A stretch of 64,000 nucleotides of DNA from Nesterenkonia aurantiaca (GTDB taxonomy: Bacteria > Actinomycetota > Actinomycetes > Actinomycetales > Micrococcaceae): the NCBI RefSeq assembly GCF_004364585.1, contig NZ_SOAN01000002.1, positions 3,000 through 66,999 on the forward strand, in the 5' to 3' direction. The stretch's first letter is position 1. Every line of letters starts with the position of its first letter. A program made the position numbers and the translations under genes. Below are positions 1-8,046 of the stretch, in pieces. Under the pieces are notes generated by a model. That model did no database searches, was not told the DNA's origin, and saw only the letters and a list, made by a program, of their open reading frames with translations.

Positions 1-108
1 CTCGGTCGGAGTCTCGGTCGGAGTCTCGGTCGGAGTCTCGGTCGGAGTCTCGGTCGGAGTCTCGGTCGGAGTCTCGGTCGGAGTCTCGGTCGGAGTCTCG
101 GTCGGAGT
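1..108. repeat. 12-bp tandem repeat, 9 copies to the edge
   Basis: Nine perfect head-to-tail copies of CTCGGTCGGAGT fill positions 1-108 and run into the window edge. Read on the minus strand each copy encodes Thr-Pro-Thr-Glu, so this is the spacer of the ice-binding-like protein. Perfect identity of all copies suggests recent expansion by slippage or recombination, and copy number probably varies between strains. Confidence 0.97.
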
Positions 109-879
109 GGGCGCACAGCTGGCATCGGTGAAGACATTCGAATCCAGCGTCACTGCACCGTTGCGGGCAAGGGCTCGGCCCTGCACCGTGGCGAAGGTGT
201 TGGCGGTGATCGAGGTCAGCGCCAGGATGGATCCCACGAATGTAGTACCTGTGTCCAGAGTGGCTGAGCTTCCCACCTGCCAGTACACGTTGCAGGCGTC
301 AGCGCCGTTGATCAGGTTGACGGTGCTGTTGGGCGAAGTGATCAGAGTGGATCCCACCTGGAACATGAACACCGAGTCCGGGTCACCCTGACCGTCCAGG
401 GTGAGCGTTCCGGTCAGGCCTAGAGGGCCCGTGGAGTTATAGACGCCGTCCACAAGTGTCAAGCCGCCGAGGTCACCCGCGACGCTCTGCGTGGGTGCCC
501 GTGAGGCGACATCGTTATAGGCGATGACGAGATCCGACTGCGCCTGGAGCGCCTCCGCGTTGCCCGCGTTGGTTGTCCCACCCACGATGCCGGGTGGGAA
601 TCCGGTGACGGCGGTGCCCGGGCTGACCCCGAGGTTCCCACTGAGCGTCGTGGTGCCGGTGTTGGTGACCGTCGAACCACCCAGAACGGAATAGGACTCG
701 GTGGTGCCGAGGTTTGCCGGAGCCGTGGCGGCGTTCGCGGCCGAAGAGAACGACAGGGCCATCGCGATGGCGAGGAAGGCTACGAGCAAGGCACTAAGCC
801 CCAGCCTCGCTTGAGCTGTGAAGTGAGGCCGCGGCACCGCTGCTGATGCAGAGCGCATTGAACCAGACGTAGTATTCAT
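1..879 (-). CDS. DUF3494 ice-binding-like secreted protein (partial)
   Basis: Open reading frame with start ATG at 879-877 behind a GGGGGA ribosome-binding site; it runs off the left edge, leaving 293 codons. The N-terminus has a basic stretch, a hydrophobic segment (about residues 27-47) and an Ala-x-Ala type signal-peptidase site near SSAANA. The mature part reads GTTESYSVLGGSTVTNTG, then GTTTLSGNLGVSPG, then NAGNAEALQAQSDL and later FMFQVGSTLIT and NVYWQVGSSATLDTGT. These are hallmarks of the DUF3494 ice-binding (antifreeze) beta-solenoid family, which secretes ice-adhesion or recrystallisation-inhibition proteins. A Thr-Pro-Thr-Glu repeat linker follows and continues past the edge; it probably joins the domain to a wall anchor or a second domain that is not visible. 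Family call strong; actual ice binding is inferred. Confidence 0.85.
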   Translation of the reverse strand, partial: MNTTSGSMRSASAAVPRPHFTAQARLGLSALLVAFLAIAMALSFSSAANAATAPANLGTTESYSVLGGSTVTNTGTTTLSGNLGVSPGTAVTGFPPGIVGGTTNAGNAEALQAQSDLVIAYNDVASRAPTQSVAGDLGGLTLVDGVYNSTGPLGLTGTLTLDGQGDPDSVFMFQVGSTLITSPNSTVNLINGADACNVYWQVGSSATLDTGTTFVGSILALTSITANTFATVQGRALARNGAVTLDSNVFTDASCAPTPTETPTETPTETPTETPTETPTETPTETPTETPTE

Positions 880-1173
880 TTTTCCCCCAGAACGGAATGC
901 CGTTTTAGCCGATCGGAACTAGTCGTTCACATATGGCCCAACAGATTATGCACCTATTTTGAGAATAGGAGATCTGGGTCACTTATCGCTGAGATTACGG
1001 TGCGATCCAGGTATCTTCAACTTCACTTTGCTCAACAGGTCCTGCGACGGGTGTGATGACGACCTGAGGTGCGGTGATACCAGTCTCCCACCTTCAACTG
1101 AGGGTTTAAGGTTATGGAAATTCATTCCTCGAGACAGAAGGAGCAAGTACGCCGGACGGCCCCGGGAACATGG
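880..1173. other. intergenic stretch without a gene
   Basis: Noncoding gap upstream of the ice-binding-like gene and downstream of the yceI terminator. It looks more AT-rich than its surroundings. It holds a small inverted repeat (CCTATT at 953-958, AATAGG at 964-969) and, on the minus strand, a CATAAT hexamer that could be a -10 element, but no convincing -35. Short open frames here show no recognisable protein. Confidence 0.5.
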
Positions 1174-1231
1174 AAAAGACCCGATCCCGCATCGATGGAG
1201 ATTCACTCCATCGATGCGGCACCGGGCCTCT
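1174..1231 (-). terminator. rho-independent terminator after the YceI gene
   Basis: Perfect 14-bp stem CCGCATCGATGGAG (1187-1200) / CTCCATCGATGCGG (1206-1219) with a 5-nt loop. On the minus strand the stem is extended by imperfect G/C pairing and followed by TCTTTTCC. It lies about 60 bp beyond the stop codon of the leftward YceI gene. Confidence 0.85.
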
Positions 1232-1289
1232 TCTGCGCGGCAGGCATGAGCGTCGCCGCTGAATCACTGAGCGTCGGCTCAGCAGATGA

Positions 1290-1823
1290 TCACTGGGCCA
1301 GGACGAAGGCTGCCTCAAGGTCGATCGAGACCTTGTCGCCGACCAGTACGCCGCCAGCTTCGAGGGCAGCGTTCCAGGTCAGGCCGAACTCCTTGCGGGA
1401 GATCACGGTGCTGGCGGAGAAGCCCGCGCGCGTCATGCCGAAGGGGTCCACGGCCTGGCCACCGAACTCAACCTCGAAGGTGACCGGCTTGGTGACGCCG
1501 CGGATGCTCAGGTCCCCGGAGATCTCAAACTCTTCGCCAGTGGCGGAGATGCTGTTCGCCACGAAGGACAGCTCGGGGTGGTTCTCGGAGTCCAGGAAGT
1601 CCTCGCCGCGGACGTGGCCGTCGCGGTCTGGGTTCTTGGAGTTGAAGGACACGGCCTTGACTCGGGCGTCAAGGGTTGCCACATCACCCTCGGAGACGAC
1701 GAGGGTGGAATCCGCCTCTTCAAAGATGGCCCGCACCTTGGAGATGCCGGCGTGGCGCACGGTCATGCCGATCTCGGAGTGCGAAGAATCAAGGTTCCAG
1801 GTGCCGGTGGTCAGATGTGCCAT
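1290..1823 (-). CDS. YceI family protein
   Basis: 177 residues, start ATG behind GAGGAG. The opening TGTWNLDSSHSEIGMTVRH, the central DGHVRGEDFLDSENHPELSF and the GDLSIRGVTKPVTFEVEF block are diagnostic of the YceI lipocalin-like family, which binds polyisoprenoid-type lipids in a beta-barrel. Unlike the E. coli protein it has no signal peptide, as is usual in actinobacteria, so it is probably cytoplasmic. It stands alone between a LacI gene and a strong terminator, with a 122-bp gap upstream that leaves room for its own promoter. The physiological ligand is unknown. Confidence 0.93.
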   Translation of the reverse strand: MAHLTTGTWNLDSSHSEIGMTVRHAGISKVRAIFEEADSTLVVSEGDVATLDARVKAVSFNSKNPDRDGHVRGEDFLDSENHPELSFVANSISATGEEFEISGDLSIRGVTKPVTFEVEFGGQAVDPFGMTRAGFSASTVISRKEFGLTWNAALEAGGVLVGDKVSIDLEAAFVLAQ

Positions 1824-1945
1824 GAATGGGACTCCTCTAAGGTTGTGACCCCGCGCCGAACGCGCAGGGTCTTCGGGGGTTGGTCAATGGAGACAACAGC
1901 AGTCTGCCTCAATTTATTTCAAAACTGAAGCATTTCACCTGAATG

Positions 1946-2950
1946 TCATCCCGATGTCCTCTTGACCATGGCCGTCTGCAGCACCACAGGCTCCACATGC
2001 TCCCCGTGCATCAGCTGCAGCAGCAGATCCACGGCGCGACCGGCGAGTTCGCCGACGGGGTTGATCACCGTGGTCAGCGGCGGTCGCGTCAGCTGTGCGG
2101 CGTGGGTGTCGTCGAAGCCCACCACCGCGATCTGCTCCGGCACGGCGATCCCTCGCGACTGGACCTCGTGCATCGCTGCCACCGCCATCAGGTCGGAGGC
2201 CACGAACACGGCGTCGAGGTCCGGGGCCCGCTCCAGGAGCCGCTCCATCGCTGCTGCACCTGAGGCGGAGGTGAAGTCACCGAACTCGACCAGGCCGGAG
2301 TCCAGTCCCGCGCGCTGCAGCGCTGCGGTCCAGCCGGCGAGCCGATCCGACCCGGCGGCCATGTCCTGCGGGCCGGCGATGGTTGCCAGCCGGCGGCGTC
2401 CCTGTCCGATCAGATGCTCTGCGGCGAGCGCGGCCCCGGACCTGTTGTCCACATCCACCCACGGGATGCCGACGTCGCCGGCATAGGGCCGGCCGACATA
2501 CACCGCCGGCAGCTTCGTCTCATGGATCACATCGGAGAGGTCGTCGTCGCGGTGGTGCGAGACGATGATCGCGCCGTCGGTGTAGCCGCCACGCAGATAC
2601 CGCTCGATCTTCTGCCGGCCCCCGGGCTGGCCCATGGCGAGCAGCACCTGTACCGGAGAATCGGCAAGCCGCTGGGTGATCGCCGCGAGCATCGAGGCGA
2701 AGAACGGATCTGCAAAGACCCGGTCCTCGGCCTCGGGCACCACGACGGCGATCGAGTCGACCTCCTGGTTCACCAGCGAGCGCGCGGCCCGGTTGGGGCG
2801 ATAGCCCAGCTCGGTCACCGCCGCCTCCACCGCGATCCGGGACTGCGCGCGCACCCGTGGATCCAGATTCACCGCCCGCGAGGCGGTGGCGCGGGAAACA
2901 CCTGCCCTGGCCGCCACATCCTCCAGAGTCGGCAGTCGCCGAGCGGGCAT
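1946..2950 (-). CDS. LacI-family transcriptional regulator
   Basis: 334 residues, ATG start with AAGGAGG spaced about 6 nt. Residues 7-30 form the LacI helix-turn-helix (PTLEDVAARAGVSRATASRAV) and the hinge YRPNRAARSLVNQ follows. The rest is a periplasmic-binding-protein-like sensor domain (VVVPEAEDRVFADPFFASM, VGRPYAGDVGIPWVDVDN, VGFDDTHAAQLTRPPLTTV). It is the last gene of the leftward beta-glucoside operon, 47 bp after the beta-glucosidase. By position it should repress the operon by binding the TGAGAGCGCTCTCA palindrome at 7838-7851 and be released by a beta-glucoside such as cellobiose. The effector is inferred. Confidence 0.93.
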   Translation of the reverse strand: MPARRLPTLEDVAARAGVSRATASRAVNLDPRVRAQSRIAVEAAVTELGYRPNRAARSLVNQEVDSIAVVVPEAEDRVFADPFFASMLAAITQRLADSPVQVLLAMGQPGGRQKIERYLRGGYTDGAIIVSHHRDDDLSDVIHETKLPAVYVGRPYAGDVGIPWVDVDNRSGAALAAEHLIGQGRRRLATIAGPQDMAAGSDRLAGWTAALQRAGLDSGLVEFGDFTSASGAAAMERLLERAPDLDAVFVASDLMAVAAMHEVQSRGIAVPEQIAVVGFDDTHAAQLTRPPLTTVINPVGELAGRAVDLLLQLMHGEHVEPVVLQTAMVKRTSG

Positions 2951-2997
2951 CGTTCCCTCCTTCTTCGGATGTGATCACCACGGCCTCATGGCCGCCC

Positions 2998-4443
2998 TCA
3001 GTCCACCACACCCGTGGCCGCGACCTGCGCGAACCAGTTCGCCGAGGCCTTGGGAGTACGCGTGAGCGTATCGTAATCGACCCGTACGATCCCGAAGCGC
3101 CGGTCATAGCCGAAGGCCCACTCGAAGTTGTCCAGCAGCGACCACACGAAGTACCCGCGCACGTCCGCGCCGGCCTCCATGGCCTGGTGCACCGCGTGCA
3201 GGTGCTTCCGGATATAGCTGAGCCGGTCGTCGTCCTGGACGAAGCCCGAAGCATCCGGTGCATCGGGATAGGCCGCGCCGTTCTCGGTGACATAGAGCGC
3301 CACACCGGCCGGACCGGTGTACTCCCGGTGCAGCCGCAGCAGCAGATCATGCAGCCCCTGCGGGAAGACCTCCCAGCCCATCGAGGTGGCCGGCAGCCCG
3401 CGCGGCACCGAACCGACGTGCTCGGACCCCACGTTCGGGTTCGGCTCCCCCTCTGTCCGCGCCGCGGCGGCCGCCTGCGCCGCCTGCGCCGGCTCCACGC
3501 CGGTGAGCAGCTCCCCGGTGTAGAAGTTCACCCCCAGCACATCGATGGGCGTTGAGATGATCTCCAGGTCTCCCGACTGGACCAGCCCCTCGCGCCAGAG
3601 CCCGGCCTGGTCGGCGAGCACGTCCGCCGGGTAGGCCCCCTCGAAGATCGCCTCGGCGAAGAACCGGTTGAAGCTGCCATCGAGCCGGCGCGCGGCGTCC
3701 ACATCCCCGGGAGAATCCGGGTCTGCCGGGCGGTAGTCGGTGAAGTTCAGCGTCAGGCCCAGCTCCAGATCTGGATCACGGCGTCGCAGCTCCTGCACCG
3801 CGAGCCCGTGGCCGAGCAGCAGGTGATGTGCTGCGGCCAGCGCGTCCTCCGGTGAGGTTCGCCCCGGTGCATGGTGTCCGTTGGCGTAGCCCAGGAAGGC
3901 CGCACACCAGGGCTCGTTCAGCGTGGTCCAGTGCCGGACCCGGTCTCCCAGCGCCTCATGCAGCACCACGGCATAGTCGGCGAAGAGCTCGGCGGTCCTT
4001 CGGTTCGCCCAGCCGCCCTGATCCTCCAACGCCTGCGGCAGGTCCCAGTGATACTGCGTGAGCCAGGGCAGGATCCCCGCGTCCAGCAGCTCATCGACGA
4101 GGTCCGAGTAGAACTTCAGGCCCTCCGGGTTGACCGTCACCCCGTCGGGCATCACTCGGGACCAGCTGACCGAGAACCGATAGACCTTGAGGTTCAGCCG
4201 CTTCATCAGTGCCACATCCTCGCGGAAGCGGTGAAAATGGTCGCAGGCGACGTCCCCGGTCTCCCCGGCGTGGACCTTGCCCGGGGTGTGGGCGAAGGTG
4301 TCCCACACCGAGGGGGCGCGACCACCCTCTGCGGCGGCACCTTCGACCTGGTAGGCGGCGGTGGCTGAGCCGAAGAGGAAGTCTACGGGGAACGCAACGG
4401 CGCTCCGAGAGCTGGTGACTTCTGCGGTGACTGAGGAATTCAT
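2998..4443 (-). CDS. GH1 beta-glucosidase
   Basis: 481 residues, the usual length for glycoside hydrolase family 1. The N-terminal signature FPVDFLFGSATAAYQVEGA, the acid/base Glu177 in TLNEPW and the nucleophile Glu387 in YVTENGA are all present. There is no signal peptide, so it should hydrolyse imported cellobiose or aryl-beta-glucosides inside the cell. The start ATG overlaps the stop codon of the upstream permease by 4 nt (ATGA), so the genes are co-translated. The preceding transporter genes and the LacI regulator support a beta-glucoside uptake and hydrolysis unit. Whether it prefers a glucoside, galactoside or fucoside cannot be read from sequence. Confidence 0.95.
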   Translation of the reverse strand: MNSSVTAEVTSSRSAVAFPVDFLFGSATAAYQVEGAAAEGGRAPSVWDTFAHTPGKVHAGETGDVACDHFHRFREDVALMKRLNLKVYRFSVSWSRVMPDGVTVNPEGLKFYSDLVDELLDAGILPWLTQYHWDLPQALEDQGGWANRRTAELFADYAVVLHEALGDRVRHWTTLNEPWCAAFLGYANGHHAPGRTSPEDALAAAHHLLLGHGLAVQELRRRDPDLELGLTLNFTDYRPADPDSPGDVDAARRLDGSFNRFFAEAIFEGAYPADVLADQAGLWREGLVQSGDLEIISTPIDVLGVNFYTGELLTGVEPAQAAQAAAAARTEGEPNPNVGSEHVGSVPRGLPATSMGWEVFPQGLHDLLLRLHREYTGPAGVALYVTENGAAYPDAPDASGFVQDDDRLSYIRKHLHAVHQAMEAGADVRGYFVWSLLDNFEWAFGYDRRFGIVRVDYDTLTRTPKASANWFAQVAATGVVD

Positions 4444-5417
4444 TGTTTGACGGCTCCTTGCATGATTCCGGATACGAGCTGACGGCCCGTGAAGATGAAC
4501 AGGATGAGCAGCGGGACGGTGGCCATGGTGGCCCCGGCCAGCACGAGCGAATAATCCACGAAGTGCGCCGCCTGCAGCTGCTGCAGCGCCACAGGCAGGG
4601 TGGGATTCTGTGGGCCAAGCACGATGAAAGGCCAGAAGAAGTTCGTCCAGTTCAGGACGAAGGTGAACAGGAACAACATGGAGGCGGCCGGTTTCGCCGC
4701 GGGCAGCCCGACATGCCAGAAGGTGCGGATCATGGAACAGCCGTCCACTGTGGCCGCCTCGATGAGTTCATCGGGGATCGCCTGCCGCAGATACTGGGTC
4801 ATCCAGAACACACCGAAGGCAGTGACCAGGCCCGGAACGATGACCGCCTGCAGTTCACCCGTCCAGCCCAGCCGCGCCATCACCTGATAGAGCGGAACCA
4901 CGCCGAGCTGGGTCGGAATCGCCATCGTGGCGATCACGAAGACCAGCAGCGGCACGGCGCCCTTGAAGCGCAGCTTTGCGAAGGCGTAGCCGGCCAGGGT
5001 GGAGAAGAACACCACCGAGACCGCAGTGACGGTGGAGACGATGATCGAGTTCATCGTCGCCCGCCAGAAGGGCACGGTGTCGATCACCGTTGCGGCATTG
5101 GTGAAGAAGTTCCCACCCGGAAGCAGCGGGAAGGACTCCCGGGACAGGACGGTGGCATCGTGACTGCCGATCAGGAAGGACCACCAGAGCGGGAACATGC
5201 TGCCCAGGATCACAGCCGCCAGGCAGCCGTAGACGAGCCAGCCCGGTCCACGACCCGGACCGCGGGAGCCCCCGCGTCGGCGGCCGCGTCCCCGGGGCCG
5301 CGATCCTGCCCCGGAGCCGGACCCTCGGCGTCCGAAGGGGTCCTCGTCGTTCTTGGGTGCGGTTGCCGGTCCCGTGCGCGGGATGATCGGCAGCGGCTTC
5401 TCTTCGAGCGCGCTCAT
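4440..5417 (-). CDS. sugar ABC transporter permease (second subunit)
   Basis: 325 residues from ATG 5417, chosen because GGAGG lies 7 nt upstream and the start overlaps the stop of the first permease (ATGA). The frame extends further upstream but only inside the neighbouring gene. An N-terminal cytoplasmic tail rich in Gly and Arg (about residues 25-55) precedes six predicted membrane segments. The loop ELIEAATVDGCSMIRTFWHVGLPAAKP is the EAA coupling motif of MalG-type permeases. It should pair with the permease encoded just upstream and with a lipoprotein to import a beta-glucoside or oligosaccharide. Confidence 0.94.
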   Translation of the reverse strand: MSALEEKPLPIIPRTGPATAPKNDEDPFGRRGSGSGAGSRPRGRGRRRGGSRGPGRGPGWLVYGCLAAVILGSMFPLWWSFLIGSHDATVLSRESFPLLPGGNFFTNAATVIDTVPFWRATMNSIIVSTVTAVSVVFFSTLAGYAFAKLRFKGAVPLLVFVIATMAIPTQLGVVPLYQVMARLGWTGELQAVIVPGLVTAFGVFWMTQYLRQAIPDELIEAATVDGCSMIRTFWHVGLPAAKPAASMLFLFTFVLNWTNFFWPFIVLGPQNPTLPVALQQLQAAHFVDYSLVLAGATMATVPLLILFIFTGRQLVSGIMQGAVKQ

Positions 5418-6415
5418 CGCTTGACCTCCGAGCTTGAGATGCGGCGGGTGATGACGAAGTTGACCAGGCCGATGGCGATGATCAGCAGGAACAGCAGCAC
5501 CGCCACCGCGGAGGCCTGTCCGAAGTCCGAACGGGTCCAGCCCAGTTCGTAGAGATACATAGTCATGGTCTGCCACTGCCCGTCGGTGCCGCCGCGGCCG
5601 TACTGGTCGAACATCCGCGGCTCGTCGAAGATCTGGAGTCCGCCGATGGTGGAAGTGATGATCACGAAGATGATGGTGGGCCGAAGGTTGGGGATGGTCA
5701 CGGAGATGAACTGACGGACCTTGCCAGCACCGTCGATCTCCGCAGCCTCATAGAGGTCCCGAGGCACGGCCTGCATCGCGGCGAGGAAGATCAGCGCGTT
5801 GTAGCCGATCCAGCGGAAGTTCACCATGGTGGCGATTGCCAGGTGACTCGGGAGAATCCCCGAGTGCCAGCCGATGGCGTCGATGCCCACGGCCTCCAGG
5901 ATGGAGTTCACCAGTCCGAAGCGATCACCGAAGAGATTGGAGAAGATCAGCGCCACGGCCACCGGGGTGACCACGTAGGGGATCAGCACTCCCATTCGCC
6001 AGAAGGTCTTGGCGCGCAGGTTGTAGTCGAGCAGATACGCGATCAGGATCGCGGCCACCACCTGCGGAGCCGAGGAGAGGATGAAGATCGAGAGCGTATT
6101 GCGCAACGAGACCCAGAAGGCCCGCTCCCCCAGCACCGCCGCGAAGTTCTCGCCGCCGATGAACTCGCCCTGACCCATGATCAGATCCCAGTCGTGGGCA
6201 GCGACCCATCCGGTGTAGATCAGCGGAAAGAGCCCGACCACGGCGAAGAGGATGAAGAACGGACTGATGTAGAGGTACGGCGAGTACCGACGGTCCCAGG
6301 CCGAGGCCCGGTGCCGGAAGCTCATCTTCGGCTTCCGGCGACCGGTCCTCGCGTCTGGCGCGGGCCCGCCTTCGCGTGCGGTGGCGGTTGGTGCGTGCGC
6401 AGCAGGGACGGACAT
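5414..6415 (-). CDS. sugar ABC transporter permease (first subunit)
   Basis: 333 residues. A basic N-terminal tail is followed by six membrane segments starting at SPYLYISPFFILFAVVGLFPL. The EAA loop is YEAAEIDGAGKVRQFISVTIPNLRP, typical of MalF-type permeases. The start is 2 nt past the binding-protein stop with only a weak ribosome-binding site (GGAAG, 13 nt away). An internal ATG at MSFRHRASAW is an alternative, so the exact N-terminus is uncertain. It forms the membrane channel with the downstream permease. No ATPase gene lies in the operon, so a shared MsiK-type ATPase encoded elsewhere is expected. Confidence 0.93.
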   Translation of the reverse strand: MSVPAAHAPTATAREGGPAPDARTGRRKPKMSFRHRASAWDRRYSPYLYISPFFILFAVVGLFPLIYTGWVAAHDWDLIMGQGEFIGGENFAAVLGERAFWVSLRNTLSIFILSSAPQVVAAILIAYLLDYNLRAKTFWRMGVLIPYVVTPVAVALIFSNLFGDRFGLVNSILEAVGIDAIGWHSGILPSHLAIATMVNFRWIGYNALIFLAAMQAVPRDLYEAAEIDGAGKVRQFISVTIPNLRPTIIFVIITSTIGGLQIFDEPRMFDQYGRGGTDGQWQTMTMYLYELGWTRSDFGQASAVAVLLFLLIIAIGLVNFVITRRISSSEVKR

Positions 6416-6417
6416 GA

Positions 6418-7791
6418 TCAGCGCAGGGCTTCCATGTCGTTGACGAACTTCGCCCAGGAGGACTCGGGGTCATCGATCCCATCCACGTCCACCCGGTTGA
6501 TCGCGTCCTGGATCGCCACGTTGATGGTGAGGTACTCGGTACCCTTCAGCGGCTGAGTCTCCACGGCCTCGGCCCGTTCGGCCAGGATCTCACCGGTGGG
6601 AGCGTCGTTGAAGTACTCCTCGGTGGCGGAGAGCAGCTCCTCGGACTCCAACGCCTCGGTGGTGGAGGGGAAAGCGCCCACGACGTCGAAGGCCTTGAGC
6701 TGCTGCTCCGGTGCGGTCAGCCATGCGGCAAGCTCCTTGGAGGCCTCGATGTTCTCACCCTGAGACGGCACGGTCAGGTAGGAGCCGCCCCAGTTTCCGC
6801 CGCCGCCCGGGAAGGTGTTGGCGATATCCCAACCCTCGACCTCTGAGGCGTTGCCCTCGATGATGCCCAGCATCCAGCCCGGGCACATCATCGTGGCGAA
6901 GGTCTCCTCACGCTGGAAGGCGTCGGACCAGTCCCCGCTCCACTGAGCCAGGCCCGCCGAGAGCTCGTCCTGAACCGAGGCCTCGAGCACCTGGTCATAG
7001 AGATCCCTGACCTCAGGGTTGGTATCGGCGATCACCTCGCCATCTTCGGTCTGGTAGGGGACCTCGACCTGGTTGATCATCCCCTGCCAGATGTTGTCGG
7101 AGCCGGAGTACCAGGCGGAATCGGACTCGGCCACAAACTCCCGGCCCGCCGCGAAGTAGTCCTCCCAGGTGTCACCGAGGAAATCAGCCACCTCTTCACG
7201 CTCGGTAGGCAGCCCGGCCTCCTCGAAGAGGTCAGCCCGGTAGCAGACCGCCTGTGGTCCGCTGTCGGTGCCGTAGCCGATCAGGCTTCCGTCCTCGAGG
7301 GTGGCGTCCTCGTACTTCCAGTCCAGCCAACGGTCCTCGAGCTCGGGATCGGTGAGATCTGCGAAGCGGTCGGGGTACTGCTGGAACTCAGCGAGCCAGT
7401 CCACCTCGATCGGTTCGATGTCTGAAGCTCCCTGTCCGGCGCCCAGACTGTTGCGCAGCGAATCGCGAGCGTTCTCGGCGGTGTCGATCTTGTTGTGCTC
7501 GATGGTGATGTCCTCGTTGAGCTCCTCGTACTCCTCGAAGAGCTCCTCGTAGCCGAACTCGTTGAAGGTGGTCACGCTAAGCGTGAGCGGTTCTCCCTCG
7601 GCGGCCCCGCCGCCGTCCTCACCTTCGGCTGAGCCTCCACAGGCCGTGAGCGTCAGCGTCAGGGCCGAGGTGAGCGCGATGCCGCGCAACAGTGCGGTCC
7701 GGCGGTGCACGCCTGGGCCCGGGGCGGGCTGCCGCCCCTGGCGGGCGGCTGCGGAGGTGTTCTCCTCCGCGTGATCAGTTGTCCTCATCAC
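6418..7791 (-). CDS. sugar-binding lipoprotein of ABC transporter
   Basis: 457 residues. The N-terminus has twin arginines (HRR), a hydrophobic core and a lipobox LTAC with the lipidated Cys at about residue 51, so the protein is anchored outside the membrane. The body is a family 1 extracellular solute-binding protein (LTLSVTTFNEFGYEELFEEYEE; later CPGWMLGIIEGNA and FPGGGGNWGGSYLTVP). Its acidic composition is marked. First gene of the leftward operon, directly downstream of the LacI-type operator. The ligand is probably cellobiose or a related beta-glucoside, inferred from the GH1 enzyme and the operator type. Confidence 0.93.
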   Translation of the reverse strand: MMRTTDHAEENTSAAARQGRQPAPGPGVHRRTALLRGIALTSALTLTLTACGGSAEGEDGGGAAEGEPLTLSVTTFNEFGYEELFEEYEELNEDITIEHNKIDTAENARDSLRNSLGAGQGASDIEPIEVDWLAEFQQYPDRFADLTDPELEDRWLDWKYEDATLEDGSLIGYGTDSGPQAVCYRADLFEEAGLPTEREEVADFLGDTWEDYFAAGREFVAESDSAWYSGSDNIWQGMINQVEVPYQTEDGEVIADTNPEVRDLYDQVLEASVQDELSAGLAQWSGDWSDAFQREETFATMMCPGWMLGIIEGNASEVEGWDIANTFPGGGGNWGGSYLTVPSQGENIEASKELAAWLTAPEQQLKAFDVVGAFPSTTEALESEELLSATEEYFNDAPTGEILAERAEAVETQPLKGTEYLTINVAIQDAINRVDVDGIDDPESSWAKFVNDMEALR

Positions 7792-7837
7792 AGCTATCTC
7801 CTTCGATATGAGGTGCGAGCGAGTCCCCGGTGGTTTA

Positions 7838-7851
7838 TGAGAGCGCTCTCA
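7838..7851. promoter_or_regulatory. LacI-family operator (CebR-like palindrome)
   Basis: Perfect 14-bp palindrome TGAGAGCGCTCTCA. It closely matches the operator known for the cellobiose repressor CebR (TGGGAGCGCTCCCA), differing at one symmetrical position pair. It lies just downstream of the predicted transcription start of the sugar-transport operon, a blocking position. The cognate regulator is most likely the LacI protein at the end of the same operon. Confidence 0.85.
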
Positions 7852-7861
7852 CGGTGAGCAA

Positions 7862-7891
7862 AAGGTAGCACTCCTGATGCGAGTGTGGCAA
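7862..7891 (-). promoter_or_regulatory. promoter of the beta-glucoside operon
   Basis: On the minus strand TTGCCA (7891-7886) and TACCTT (7867-7862) are separated by 18 nt, a plausible housekeeping promoter. The expected start of transcription near 7855 abuts the LacI operator at 7838-7851. Predicted by eye only. Confidence 0.55.
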
Positions 7892-8046
7892 GGGTCACAG
7901 CTGTGGCGCTCGCCTTGAATGCGCTCGGCGGGGCCCGGTGGGCGGCACGACGCAGGGGTGAGACAGTAGACTCTGGACTTATCGCCCAGCTCACCACGCA
8001 GCCGCCTCGACGCTGGGCACACATTCATCAGTAGAAGGAGGTGCCG

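Noticed and set aside
959-1249. Short frames between the ice-binding gene and yceI
   Set aside because: No ribosome-binding site, no similarity; overlaps the yceI terminator hairpin.
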